This document shows positions 11,283-20,579 of a stretch of 64,000 bases of DNA, in pieces. A program made the position numbers and the translations under genes. The DNA lies in NCBI RefSeq assembly GCF_964340395.1, contig NC_135565.1, positions 9,410,742-9,474,741 on the forward strand, read 5' to 3'. Each line of letters starts with the position of its first letter. Position 1 is the first letter of the stretch. The notes under the pieces were generated by a model. The model ran no database searches. It was not told the origin of the DNA and saw only the letters and a program-made list of their open reading frames with translations. The stretch is from Glandiceps talaboti. Taxonomy: Eukaryota; Hemichordata; Enteropneusta; Spengelidae.

Positions 11283-11517
11283 CGGAAGTTTGTTGTCCTT
11301 ATCACGTGATAACATTCAAATTCTCTGAACGTACAATGATAAGATGGCTGCAAGGTTTTGCCGCCGGCGATTTGTCGCAAATCTTTTAGCTGTGCTAGCA
11401 GAGTCAGAAGATGATATTTAACTCCATCGAAGTCATGAATCGTTGTAAACACTATACTTTATTAGTTTCGTGATGGTTTTACGTAAGTATTTCATTTCAA
11501 CCACCAAATTAAAAAAA

Positions 11518-11541
11518 CGTCTAAACTTGGCCTGTGTCCCT
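11518..11541 (+). repeat. right terminal inverted repeat of the TTAA transposon
   Basis: Ends ..GGCCTGTGTCCCT, then TTAA at 11542-11545. Perfect reverse complement of 3059-3082. Confidence 0.85.
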
Positions 11542-11545
11542 TTAA

Positions 11546-11790
11546 AAACTGCAAAGCGAATCGGTCGGAAATTTGGTGGGAACTTTCTTAGAGGTGTTTA
11601 GATTGAGAATTGTTCACAACATATCAGTAAAATGCAAATTAGGGCTAAAATGTGTCTTTTTGGTCAAAGGTCTTTATTTCCAAAACTACTCAGCAGATTG
11701 TTGAGTAAAAGTTAAACCTGTTAAATTGGTATGATTTAGCTCCAAATTGATTTAAAAAAAAATAAAGATATACATAACCTTGTAGACACA
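11546..11790 (+). mobile_element. right half of the split TTTTAGCACAAC repeat
   Basis: Begins 'aaactgcaaagcgaatcggtc' and continues 'gaaatttggtggga', 'gttcac', 'atgcaaatta', 'ggctaaaa', 'gtctttttggtcaaa' and 'aaaactactcagcagatt'. These match 61690-61875 in the intact copy in the same order. Confidence 0.7.
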
Positions 11791-11989
11791 TCACTTTAAA
11801 GTTTGATTAGGATGTTGCTATACTTGTCTTGATTATAAAGTAAACTTCCAACATAGGGTGGCTGGATTATTATGATGGAAATTAGTTATGAAAATTTTGT
11901 TTTGGTTACAACTTTCATAAAATTATATATCTATCATTGCCCTGAACATGAAGTATTCTTGCGACAACGCAATATTTGTGCTATTTTCT

Positions 11990-12225
11990 CTCTGTAGACT
12001 TGCATATCTACAAAGATTTCATATCTTTAGATTTACAAAACTGTCAAAGACAAAAAATATATCTCGGTTTGTTGATAATTTATCAATCTGGAAACCATGC
12101 AAGTCCGGTCACAAGTCTCATTCATCCATTTCTTTAAAGTGAAATCAGTTTTAGTCTTGTGTGAATTCATTAATGAAGAAACACAGCATATATAAAAATA
12201 AGTCTTGCTTTATTTTGAGTTTTTT
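11990..12225 (+). repeat. 'tttatcaatctggaaaccatg' repeat, copy 1
   Basis: About 200 bp from 'tttgttgataatttatcaatc' to 'gctttattttgag'. Copies occur at 14200-14350 (high similarity) and 15840-15990 (diverged). Each sits beside a TTTTAGCACAAC start. Confidence 0.65.
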
Positions 12226-12368
12226 TTAGCACAACTGAACTGAGGTACAGTAATGCTATAGGCATGGCAAAGTGTCTGTCTGTGTGTGTGTGTGTAAACA
12301 ACTTCAAGTCATAAACCGTAGCACAACTGAACTGAGGTTCAGTAATGCTATAGGCATGGCAAAGTGTC

Positions 12369-12399
<31 letters not shown>

Positions 12400-12466
12400 A
12401 AACAACTTCAAGTCAAATACCGCTGACTGATTGCCATGATATTTGGATGGTGTATTACCTTGGGCA
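12226..12466 (+). repeat. two tandem 5' ends of the TTTTAGCACAAC repeat
   Basis: Two successive copies of 'tagcacaactgaactgaggt..gctataggcatggcaaagtg' followed by (GT)n and 'aaacaacttcaagtca'. Period about 95-100 bp. Confidence 0.75.
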
Positions 12467-13078
12467 TTATGTCAAGTCTCCCCACTCAGGGGCAGCTCCA
12501 ATTTCCGGAGAAAGGGAAGCCCCATGGGCATGTATGTCTCCTTTGGGTGTTGGACTAAACAAGGGAGAACTACAGGGTGGTTGTTCAACCCCTGAATGGT
12601 CCATGTCACTGGTTATGGTTGGGATAGTGGATATAAGTGGAGGCTTGAACTCTGCCCGGTAAGTTTGTGGAACAGGCAGCCTGTCTGGATGGGATGACTG
12701 CTGCCTCCACTTAACTAAAATGGTGGGGTCCTCTAGAATTCGGGTATCCACCGTAGTCCCACTGGCCTTCACCAAACTGGGATGTAGTGCTTTGGGTTCT
12801 TGCTTCTTCCACTTATGGAGATGTCCAGAGCCCTTCTCCTTGGCCAGCAGGTCCAGATCTTCTTGGGGTAGATACTTGTTGATCCACGACAAGGGCTTCT
12901 GTAATAAAACCTGAATGTCCCCACTGACAGATTTCACCCAGGTCCATAGGCGTTGTTTGTATGCTAAGGCATGCTGACCTATAAGGATTTCAGATACACA
13001 TGCTTCAGGCATAGTACTGATATACCCAAGGTCAAACACTAGCTCACCTGGGGGGCACAAGTTTTCTTCATTGGTCAT
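12467..13078 (-). CDS. extra ORF downstream of Ty3-type pol, unknown
   Basis: A 203-codon uninterrupted minus-strand frame starting MTNEENLCPPGEL. It lies immediately 3' of the pol remnant in the same orientation and is GC-richer than the flanks. The start has a LGYISTMP segment, the middle is acidic then basic (QEDLDLLAKEKGSG, HLHKWKKQ), and the C-terminus is proline-rich. There is no transmembrane segment, so it does not look like an envelope protein. I do not recognise it. It could be an accessory ORF or a displaced gag-like piece of the retroelement. The MDHSG word near its end resembles MEHSG in the GC-rich island at 45.9 kb, but this is too short to conclude homology. Confidence 0.4.
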   Translation of the reverse strand: MTNEENLCPPGELVFDLGYISTMPEACVSEILIGQHALAYKQRLWTWVKSVSGDIQVLLQKPLSWINKYLPQEDLDLLAKEKGSGHLHKWKKQEPKALHPSLVKASGTTVDTRILEDPTILVKWRQQSSHPDRLPVPQTYRAEFKPPLISTIPTITSDMDHSGVEQPPCSSPLFSPTPKGDIHAHGASLSPEIGAAPEWGDLT

Positions 13079-13235
13079 CTCAGATAACTTAGTGGCTCAA
13101 TTCCTTCCTCAATTCTGTAAACTCGGTGGGATGGTTCTGGGGTGGGGTGGTGGTTGGGGTTGCAGTCTTGGGTGTCCTGCGTTGGGCGTCCCTCCGCTCA
13201 GATCTCCAAGACCGCTTGGGGTTGTCGGAGGCCAG

Positions 13236-13870
13236 TTACTGGCTGGGCATGCATGCATACTCTTTCATTTTATGTGCTGCCTTTGGTGTTATTCTCACAC
13301 AGGTTCCATGGTACCACTCAGAGCATGAGTCACATTGTATCATAAACTCACCCTTATATGGTTTCCTACATATGCAATACACTGTAGTGGAATCACTGAT
13401 ACTTACCTTGTATTTGCCCCGAGTTTGTTTAAATTTCGAAATCCAAGGTGGAACATTTCTACTACAACATAGCTTAAGCCTGTCATGATTTGCCGTGAAC
13501 ATGGACTGTTTTAATTTGACCTTGTATAAATAAGGAGTGTATTTACTTACAATAACTCCCGGGCCTTTCCATGGACCTAACAGTTTATGGCATTTACCTT
13601 TAACTGCACTTGTATCAAGTATATAGACACAGTCACCCACTTTATAAGATTGTACATTCACTGGTAGGTCATAATTCCTCTTTATGATTTCTTGACTAGT
13701 TTTCAATTTGCATCTGGCTATTTCATGAGCTGTTTTGATTGCTTGTTCTAAGTCAGATACAAACTGGGAGTGTCATGGGGATTGGGGGTCACCCTCTTTG
13801 GGTAATATATAAACACTAGGTCAGCAGACATATTAACCTCTCCCGACCAAGCATCAGTTTATTGACTTGT
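13236..13870 (-). pseudogene. Ty3/gypsy pol 3' end: integrase tail plus PHD finger
   Basis: Reading down from 13870, a frameshifted segment carries LMLGRE..VNM, typical of the distal integrase domain. From 13706 an intact frame continues: [31 protein letters not shown] and YKVKL (the integrase C-terminal SH3-like part), then [12 protein letters not shown] finger closes the protein: CICRKP.. C..C (CDSC) .. EWYHGTC .. ending near YACMPSQ, where an ATGC repeat disrupts the expected last Cys pair. Ty3 elements with a C-terminal PHD are known in invertebrates. RT, RNase H and the integrase core are absent; the remnant stops at about 13870 against minisatellite. Several indels mark it as dead. Confidence 0.8.
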
Positions 13871-13879
13871 GTATCCAGT

Positions 13880-14100
13880 ACTACTTTTGTAGACCCATAG
13901 AAAATATCTACAAGCCATACCCCTATCTTCATCTGTGGATCCGTAGAAAATATCTACAAGCCATACCCCTATCTTCATCTGTGGATCCATAGAAAATATC
14001 TACAGGCCATACCCCTATCTACATCTGCAGATCCGTAGATATATCTACAAAAAATTGTCTGTCTCTATAAACCTATAGAACATATCTACAAACACAAATT
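13880..14100. repeat. 'TATCTACAAGCC' minisatellite, copy 2
   Basis: Four near-identical units of about 56 bp ('ccatacccctatcttcatctg' / 'tggatccgtagaaaatatctacaag') and a degenerate tail. Same family as 2610-2825. Confidence 0.8.
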
Positions 14101-14103
14101 GTT

Positions 14104-14760
14104 AGCACAACTGAACTGATAAGTTTCAGTAGTGCTATAGGCATGGTTAAGTGTCTGTGTGTGTGTGTGTGTTTGCGTCTGTCTGTCTGTTTGTTTTGCA
14201 TGTTTATAAATCAATCTGGAAACCATGCAAATCTGGTCACAAGTCTCATTCATCCATTTCTTAAAGTGAAATCAGTTTTAGTCTTGTGTGAATTCATTAA
14301 TGAAGAAACACAGCATATATATGTAATAATTCTTGCTTTATTTTGAGTTTTTTAGCACAACTGAACTAAAGGTTCAATAATGCTATAGGGATGGCAAAGT
14401 GTGTGTGTGTGTGTGTGTGTGTAAACAACTTAGAAGTCAAAAACCGTAGCACAACTGAACTAAAGGTTCAGTAATGCTATAGGCATGGCAAAGTGTGTGT
14501 GTGTGTGTGTGAACAACTTAAAGTCAAAAACCGTAGCACAACTGAACTGAAGGTTCATTAATGCTATAGGCATGGCAAAGTGTCTGTCTGTCTGTGTGTG
14601 TAAACAACTTAAAAGTCAAAAACCGTAGCACAACTGAACTGAAGTTTCTTTAATGCTATAGGCATGGCAAAGTGTCTGTCTGTCTGTGGATGTGTCAAAT
14701 ACCGCTGACCGATTGCCATATTTGGTGGATGTATTACCTTGGGCGTCTAGTTGGGAAACT
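14104..14760 (+). repeat. tandem array of TTTTAGCACAAC 5' ends with interspersed repeat
   Basis: At least five copies of 'agcacaactgaact(g)a..gctataggcatggcaaagtgt' with variable (GT)n lengths. A 'tcaatctggaaaccatg' unit lies between the first and second. The last copy continues through 'gaccgattgccat' and 'gtctagttgggaaa'. Confidence 0.8.
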
Positions 14761-14769
14761 GGTGTGATT

Positions 14770-14960
14770 TCGGTAAATGTAAACGTAAAAAGGTAAATTT
14801 GTGTCTGTCCGTAGATGGACAAAAATGTCTACAAACACAACTTATTTGTGTCTGTCTGTAGATAGAATTATCTGTAAACCCAACTTGCGCGTTTGTCCGT
14901 AGACTGAGAAAATCTCTGTGTTGTCCATATGATGGCCTGCTCTGGTGTAATACTTAATGC
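14770..14960. repeat. minisatellite copy 3
   Basis: Degenerate 'tgtctgtccgtagatgg' and 'tctacaaacacaactt' units. Confidence 0.5.
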
Positions 14961-14964
14961 TTGG

Positions 14965-15830
14965 GTGTATCCTCAATATACAGGTATATAAGACTCTATG
15001 TAAACCATAAGTGAGACTGAGTCTGAGACTCTCAGTGTGAAGGAAGTCCAAAGTGAGACCAGACCGTATCTGAGACTGGATTTGAGACTTGTATGATGTA
15101 AACAATAAACAGTGAACAGCAACAGAAGTCATCACATGACCAACGGATGCAGCTAGTACGCTATTGCGACTCACGTAAATGGCAAAAGTTGAATCATTAT
15201 CACATTCCTCCAGTTGTGATTCCTCCAGTTCCTCTCTTTACACTAGATAAGTTTTGAGTCAAACTCATACACTTTATCTCTGTTCAGGAGATTTATGCTT
15301 TCTCTTATGTGATGCCAGTGGAATAACATAATTTCATGTAATAACCTGTTTTCTGATACATGTACTAAAAAAGTGTCACTGTGGATTACCTTATATCTGT
15401 GTCATAAAATTCTTCTGCTCTTTGGGTTATTTACAGTTGCCAGATTTTTCTGAAAATCCGACCTGGGCGACTATTTGGAAAATAGGGTAAGACAGGCCTC
15501 AAAGAGGTAATAATTGAGCTTATCCTGAAAAAAAAATTATCTGAAGACAAAACAAAATTACAAAAAATAAAATTATTGCAAGTGCGTCTGTAGTTGAAAA
15601 GCCATATACATGTAAGCAATGTGTATTGCCCATAAGACCTTTATTCTGTCTCTTTCTGATAACTGTAATAATTGGAATGTACATTTGTTAATGTATAAAT
15701 GTTTAACCGTGTCCATTTGCCTTTTTAGCACAACTGATCATAAACAGAGATCCCCGAAAGCTAACAGTAAAAGCACAGTTAACTTGTGTGTGTGTGTGTT
15801 GACATGAACCACTTAAAATTAAAAAAAACT
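14965..15830. other. no gene seen
   Basis: Contains a 'gtgagactgagtctgagact' internal repeat (15005-15085) and short random frames. Confidence 0.4.
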
Positions 15831-15989
15831 GCCAGAATGTTGATAAATGTTTATCAATCTGGAAACCATTTAAGTTCACAAGTCTGGTATTTAACCATTT
15901 CCTCAGGTAGAATCTGTTTTCGTCTCTCTTCACAGAAATTCATTAATGGACAAAATCATATGAATCCCTGATTTTTGCTGCATTTTGTC

Positions 15990-16242
15990 CTAAAAAGTGA
16001 CACTTAATTCTTATCCCTTTGAACGGGGTGCCATAATAACGGGCTTCGTCCATCTCTGCATGTATGCGTCAAATGGGTCTCAAAGCTGTGAAGTGCATCT
16101 TCAGTTTCTACACACTAAGAATAAATTTAATTTTAAATTTCCAATGAAGTATGGCAAACATGTCTTTGACTGGTCCATCCCATCTATTTTAACTGAGAGA
16201 TATCCTTTTGGAAACTGTCTTGCCTTTCAGGTATGTTTGTAA
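15990..16242 (+). other. possible orphan exon (weak)
   Basis: The frame starting at 15997 has a coding-like composition (YPFERGAIITGFV, FKFPMKYGKHVFDW) and ends at a donor-like TTTCAG|GTATGT at about 16231. There is no clear acceptor and no family match, so it may be chance. Confidence 0.2.
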
Positions 16243-16284
16243 TATTTTCTTCTTCCACACAGTCAACACCTTGACAAATGAAAT

Positions 16285-16520
16285 TGTCTGGCATTTACTA
16301 CATTGTATTCTATCAAAATTTGCAGCTGCTGATGGCATATATAAACATGCACCAAACTGTAAACATCCACAATCGGGGGCAGGATCATGGGTGGGCGGGA
16401 TCACCAATCGTAGCATTTACTACATTGTATTCTATCAAAATGTGCATCTGCTGATGGCATATATAAACATGCACCAAACTGTAAACATCCACAATCGGGC
16501 GGGATCATGGTTGTATGTGA
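16285..16520. repeat. two tandem 120-bp units
   Basis: 'gcatttactacattgtattc' .. 'ctgctgatggcatatataaac' .. 'ccacaatcgg' occurs at 16291 and again at 16411, about 97% alike by eye, with a small 'gggtgggc' difference at the join. Confidence 0.9.
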
Positions 16521-16974
16521 CATGTTTGACACTGGTTTTCCTCTGTAGTTCTGCATCTGCCTTGCGATGGAGCCATGATGTAGTCTACATTGGCTTGTTG
16601 TAAGCACTGGATAGTTGATGATACGGGACATCAATAATAATGACTTCACCAAAATGGACATACCTCAGAGGCTCTCTCCGCCACATCCTGGTTGTTCAAC
16701 CATAGTAACATCTGGAATTTGTCAGGTTTAACGGTTTGACAAGATCCGTGTTCTTGTAGTAGTACTGTATGCCAACTCTCACTTACTCTACAAAGTTGGT
16801 GGCCATCTTGAAATCTCGACCATGTGCTTATTTCTTGCAGACTAATTTGAGCCCCTGCCAAAATTACAGCAGAAACTCCCAACACCACTAGACAACTGTT
16901 TAGCTATCTATGTACACTAGCTGAGCCATTACCAAAGTTACCATAGGAAGTTGTACACCACTAGACTAGTCTAT

Positions 16975-17225
16975 GCCATGTAATAATTCATACAGTGATT
17001 CTTCATTATCTACCAAATCGAATGCCTTTTCTAAAGTCAATAAAAGTTGCATACGTCTGCAAACCAGCTGAAATTCTATTTCGGTTAATTGATGTTAACA
17101 CAAAAATGCGGTGATCTTCACAGGATCTGCCCTTACTGAAACCATTCTGTTCATCAACGAGAAGACCCTCGCACTCTAAATGTGAAATTAACTTATTGTT
17201 GAGAACAGCACTCTAAAGTTTTGAG
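16975..17225 (-). pseudogene. LINE reverse-transcriptase fragment, frameshifted
   Basis: The minus strand encodes LISHLECEGLLVDEQNGF, KGRSCEDH, FVLTSINRNRISAGLQTYA and FIDFRK, then after a one-base shift AFDLVDN. This is the standard non-LTR RT region around motif A (DFRKAFD). A TAG near 17210 replaces a codon just upstream. Only about 80 codons survive. It is independent of the LINE fragment at 41777-42484, which retains the same FVDLKKAFD region plus the C-terminus. Confidence 0.85.
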
Positions 17226-17295
17226 ACAGTTGATTGTAGACTTGTTGCTCTATAAAGGAATCCTATAGTCCATCGTATTTCCTTTCTTTTGCCTC

Positions 17296-17330
17296 CAAAA
17301 ACTGTCTAAACTCAGCCTGTGCCCCTTTAA
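17296..17330 (+). mobile_element. solo right end of a Kolobok-like TTAA element
   Basis: 'ctgtctaaactcagcctgtgccccTTTAA' matches the right end at 11518-11545 with about 4 substitutions and ends at TTAA (17327-17330). No partner left end was found upstream in the window. Confidence 0.6.
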
Positions 17331-17717
17331 CATGGTAAATGTGGCCTTTCATATTAAAACAGGCATAAACAAGTCAAGAACTAGTCATTTAATTTCACAA
17401 CAAAACATCATTTGATCTAAGCTTATTATTTAACTCATTTTTTGAATTGATAAGCTAACTTCGAACTCATCTCTCCTCTTTTTTCTGCTCTCTTTTGAAC
17501 TATGAAAGCGATCTCCTAAATATGCTTACCTATACAATATTTAGTAGGCTCCACCAACCATACTTTTTGGTTTTCCTCAAAACGATAATTGACTCAGGGT
17601 TTATTCCATTGTGCCTCGTAAGTTTGAGGTACACGCCAGACCCACAACCAAATATGTCTTTCAATGTTGAAGTTCGAACCTTTGTGATGAGAGAAAGATT
17701 CAAAGTCGAACAGTCAT

Positions 17718-20013
17718 TTTTAGCTCCGCTGTCAGCGAAAGCTGAAAGCGTAGCTTTAGGTATAGGTGGGTATTGAGGTATAGAGAGTAGAGTGAATCAT
17801 AGGTGTCCGTCAAACTTTTATATTTTTACTATCTACTCCGGAAGTGACAGTCGGAATTCTTCGATATTTGGTGTGCATGTTCCCTGGGGGGAGGCTATTC
17901 AGATTTGTTCATGCCAAGTTGATCTGTGCCATTTTCAATTTTTTATGATTTTTTTTCATAAAATGTCATTTTGATCAACTCCTTGAAAACCTCTTATTAG
18001 ATTGCTTTGATATCTGGCGTGTTGATGCGCAGGGGGTAGCTTACTCAGATTTGTTAATTTCAAGTCAGCACATCCTCATTTTTATTTTTTAGGATTTTTT
18101 TTTTGTAATTTGAAAAAAAAATGAATATGTTAATGAGCATAATGACCGACGCCATATTGGAAATCAGTCGACGAGACTTTAAGTAAACTGCCACTTTTCA
18201 AAAGACACTATTGACGTCAAACAAGCAATGTAATATGTGCTATAGTCATAATTCTACGCATTGGGCGCCCAAATGACAAGCGTTTGTTCGAAACAGGGTT
18301 GTAAACTTCAAATCAGTCCGCAACATCCTCATTTGCATACTCTATCCTGATTCGACCAGAAGCTGAAGGTGACCTCATTTGACCGAGCGATTTTCCACAG
18401 CAAGTATCTTGAGTATCAACACAGGACGTTCTTGGTACTCACTAAAATCACACTTCAGACCCACTATAAAAGTGTGATGTTTTCAGATAACATGTAACTT
18501 GTGGTTAATTCTATATTGTCGTGCAATTTGGAATGACAGTGAACCAGAATTCAGACAACTTGCGTAAGGAAGGGCATGCCAGACATGCGGTTGAAGTTAT
18601 GGCCGACAGTTCACATGTAAAGTTAAACGACATGAACGTGTCTTGCCTTTCCAAAATGCAAATATTTGGCAAGTAAAAATAATTAAAATAATTACAACTT
18701 TAATTTGGCTTCAGACTTTGCATTATGTTTTGCGTATCTTTCCCCGTTTTACATGTAAATCCGAAAAGGTTCTCTCTCATCATGTCATCAGTGTCAGTGA
18801 TCATACCGCGCGGGGCTGCTTTGAGTACGAGCGAAGTGAGGCATGTTGAGGTATTTTGTTGAGAATTATAAATATTGCGAAATGTCAAGTACAAGGTTTA
18901 AATACAATGGAATGATGAAAAAAATGGCAGAGTCTGCTGACAGGCGCCGGTCACAAGAAACACTGTGAATTAAAATATCAGACGATGTATGTATTAATCG
19001 CCGACAATCCACCCGTATGCACGAGGGACTAACCCGGAAGCAAGTCGTTGTCAGCCATACGTTACAGTGGTAACATCGTCCGAGAAATCGCTGCGTTCAG
19101 AGTGTCATTATTCACAGAATTGTTGTTTTCGAGTGAAAACCCGTCTTGAATTGTATAACTCTAACAAATGAAGACATGTCAAGTTATATTTTGAAAGTTG
19201 TATCGCTAGTTTGAGACGATTTTCTCACGTACTATAGTACTATCGAGGCTTACTTGGAAGTAGTAGGACCTTACTCCAGTTCATCGGGAAGTTTAGCCAG
19301 TCCGATAATTCTTTCTGGTTTAGTTTACAACACTTTTGATCAATCACGCAGATTTTGTTGTGATGAAAAGAAATAAAAAAAAATCATTTCAACCATTTCG
19401 TTGTGTTTTCTTTGTGAAAGGTAACCGAACATGAACGAGTGTTACCACTGTAACGTATGGCTGAGAATGACTCTCTTCCGGGTACTTGAGATTGTCGCCG
19501 TACGGAAACTAAGATGGTGATTAATACATTTCTTCCATATATATATCTACCACAACTAGTACAAGTTGAATGTTGTTGACTTTGTAAATTTGTTAGAAAA
19601 TTGAAATTCAAATTGCCTCAAAATTATTTTAGATCCCTAGTTTATTTCATTCATCATTAAAATTTTCCAGGGTTACAGCTGTAAGACACTGGAATTATTT
19701 ATAGCCAACCTCAAAATCCTCTTTTTTTCTTTTTCTTGTGTGCATTTCCCAGTCATTTTTTTCTGAGATTTTGTGCAATTTTTCATAACAGTAGATTTTT
19801 GTTATAAAATGGTGACTATGGTATAAAAGTACAATACATTACCAACTTCTGTGTAAAATGTGTTTTATAGTGAGACATCATATGAAACCACTAACCACTT
19901 TATTGCATCGCTAAAAAAAACTGCATAGTGAAGACCTGAACCACTTCTACATGTCACCAAAATAAAAAATTAAATTAAAAAAAAAACCAGCGGAGCTATT
20001 CTGACCGATAGGT
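17718..20013. mobile_element. candidate non-autonomous element with TAGCTCCGCTG ends
   Basis: 'tagctccgctg' at about 17721 and its reverse complement 'cagcggagcta' at about 19989 face inward. Interior words such as 'gatatttggtgtgcatgttccctggggg' recur in diverged form 150 bp later ('gatatctggcgtgttgatgcgcaggggg'). The ends match over only 11 bp and no target duplication is clear, so the borders are tentative. Confidence 0.35.
18985..19530. repeat. inverted repeat, arms ~95 bp
   Basis: 'cagccatacgttacagtggtaac' at 19053-19075 is matched perfectly in reverse at 19441-19463. Flanking arm words (attaatc, cgacaatc, cccggaag) also pair. Loop about 360 bp. Confidence 0.75.
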
Positions 20014-20021
20014 CGCTTGTT

Positions 20022-20575
20022 AGGGTTTACAGGCTGAGCTTAGACGGTTGTTGGATGCAATTTTTGTTGCCTAAAATACTTCAGTGTAAATTTTGATTTG
20101 ATACACTGACCTGTGGTGTGACCCTTGCTAGCTGCTTGTCGACTGAGTGTATACTGAAAGCGAAGCTTATAGACAGATTTTTGTAGGCTTTTTTGTGTAC
20201 AGAAGTGGGAGTGTGTTCATAAATTCAAGGACACCTGTCATTTATTTCAAAAATGAAATTTTATTGGTTGTTTGAAACCAAAAATGTGGGCATTACGACG
20301 TAAATAGGATGGTTTAAACAGCCTCATTTACATATAGTCACTTGATTAGAATGGAATGTGACGTCATTTTACGTCATTTGTGAACTGTGCATGCGCAAAA
20401 CTAAGTTGTCTGCAAACAATGCAATCAATCGGAACATATGTGTACTCTCTTGGCTGCTGGTCTGGGCTGCTTGTTCACAGTTTTTTCTGTTATCGGAAAA
20501 GTGGGTTGTAAATTACATTCTTGACGATAAAAGTACAAGATCAACTTCAAATATTAAAATGTAAAAAATTTATTA
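20022..20575 (+). mobile_element. left end of a second Kolobok-like element
   Basis: 20022-20071 aligns with 3059-3107 through 'cttagacggttgttgga' and 'aatttttgttgcct'. About 340 bp in, CRE sites ('tgacgtcattttacgtca') lie upstream of ATGs, in the same layout as at 3305-3350. No exon equivalent to 3350-3531 can be recognised, and no right end was found. Confidence 0.55.
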
Positions 20576-20579
20576 ATAT

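Larger units (their letters stand above)
3059..11541 (+). mobile_element. 8.48-kb Kolobok-like DNA transposon with TTAA target duplication
   Basis: The left end AGGGACACAGGCC.. (3059-3082) and the reverse complement of the right end (11518-11541) match perfectly over 24 bases, then diverge apart from T-rich tracts. TTAA flanks both sides (3055-3058 and 11542-11545). The host repeat resumes on either side. Inside, the plus strand carries exons related to the transposase-like gene at 32932-34054. A 4-bp TTAA duplication plus this transposase type points to the Kolobok superfamily; piggyBac also uses TTAA but the protein does not look like it. The exon carrying the DGR-DSPG motif was not found between 6222 and 11500, so this copy is probably defective. 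Three inverted-repeat elements are nested at 7431, 8199 and 8864. Confidence 0.75.

Noticed and set aside
11343-11420. ATGGCTGC start with a 25-codon frame after a CRE site near the right transposon end
   Set aside because: It stops after 25 codons with no donor before the stop and runs into the terminal repeat.
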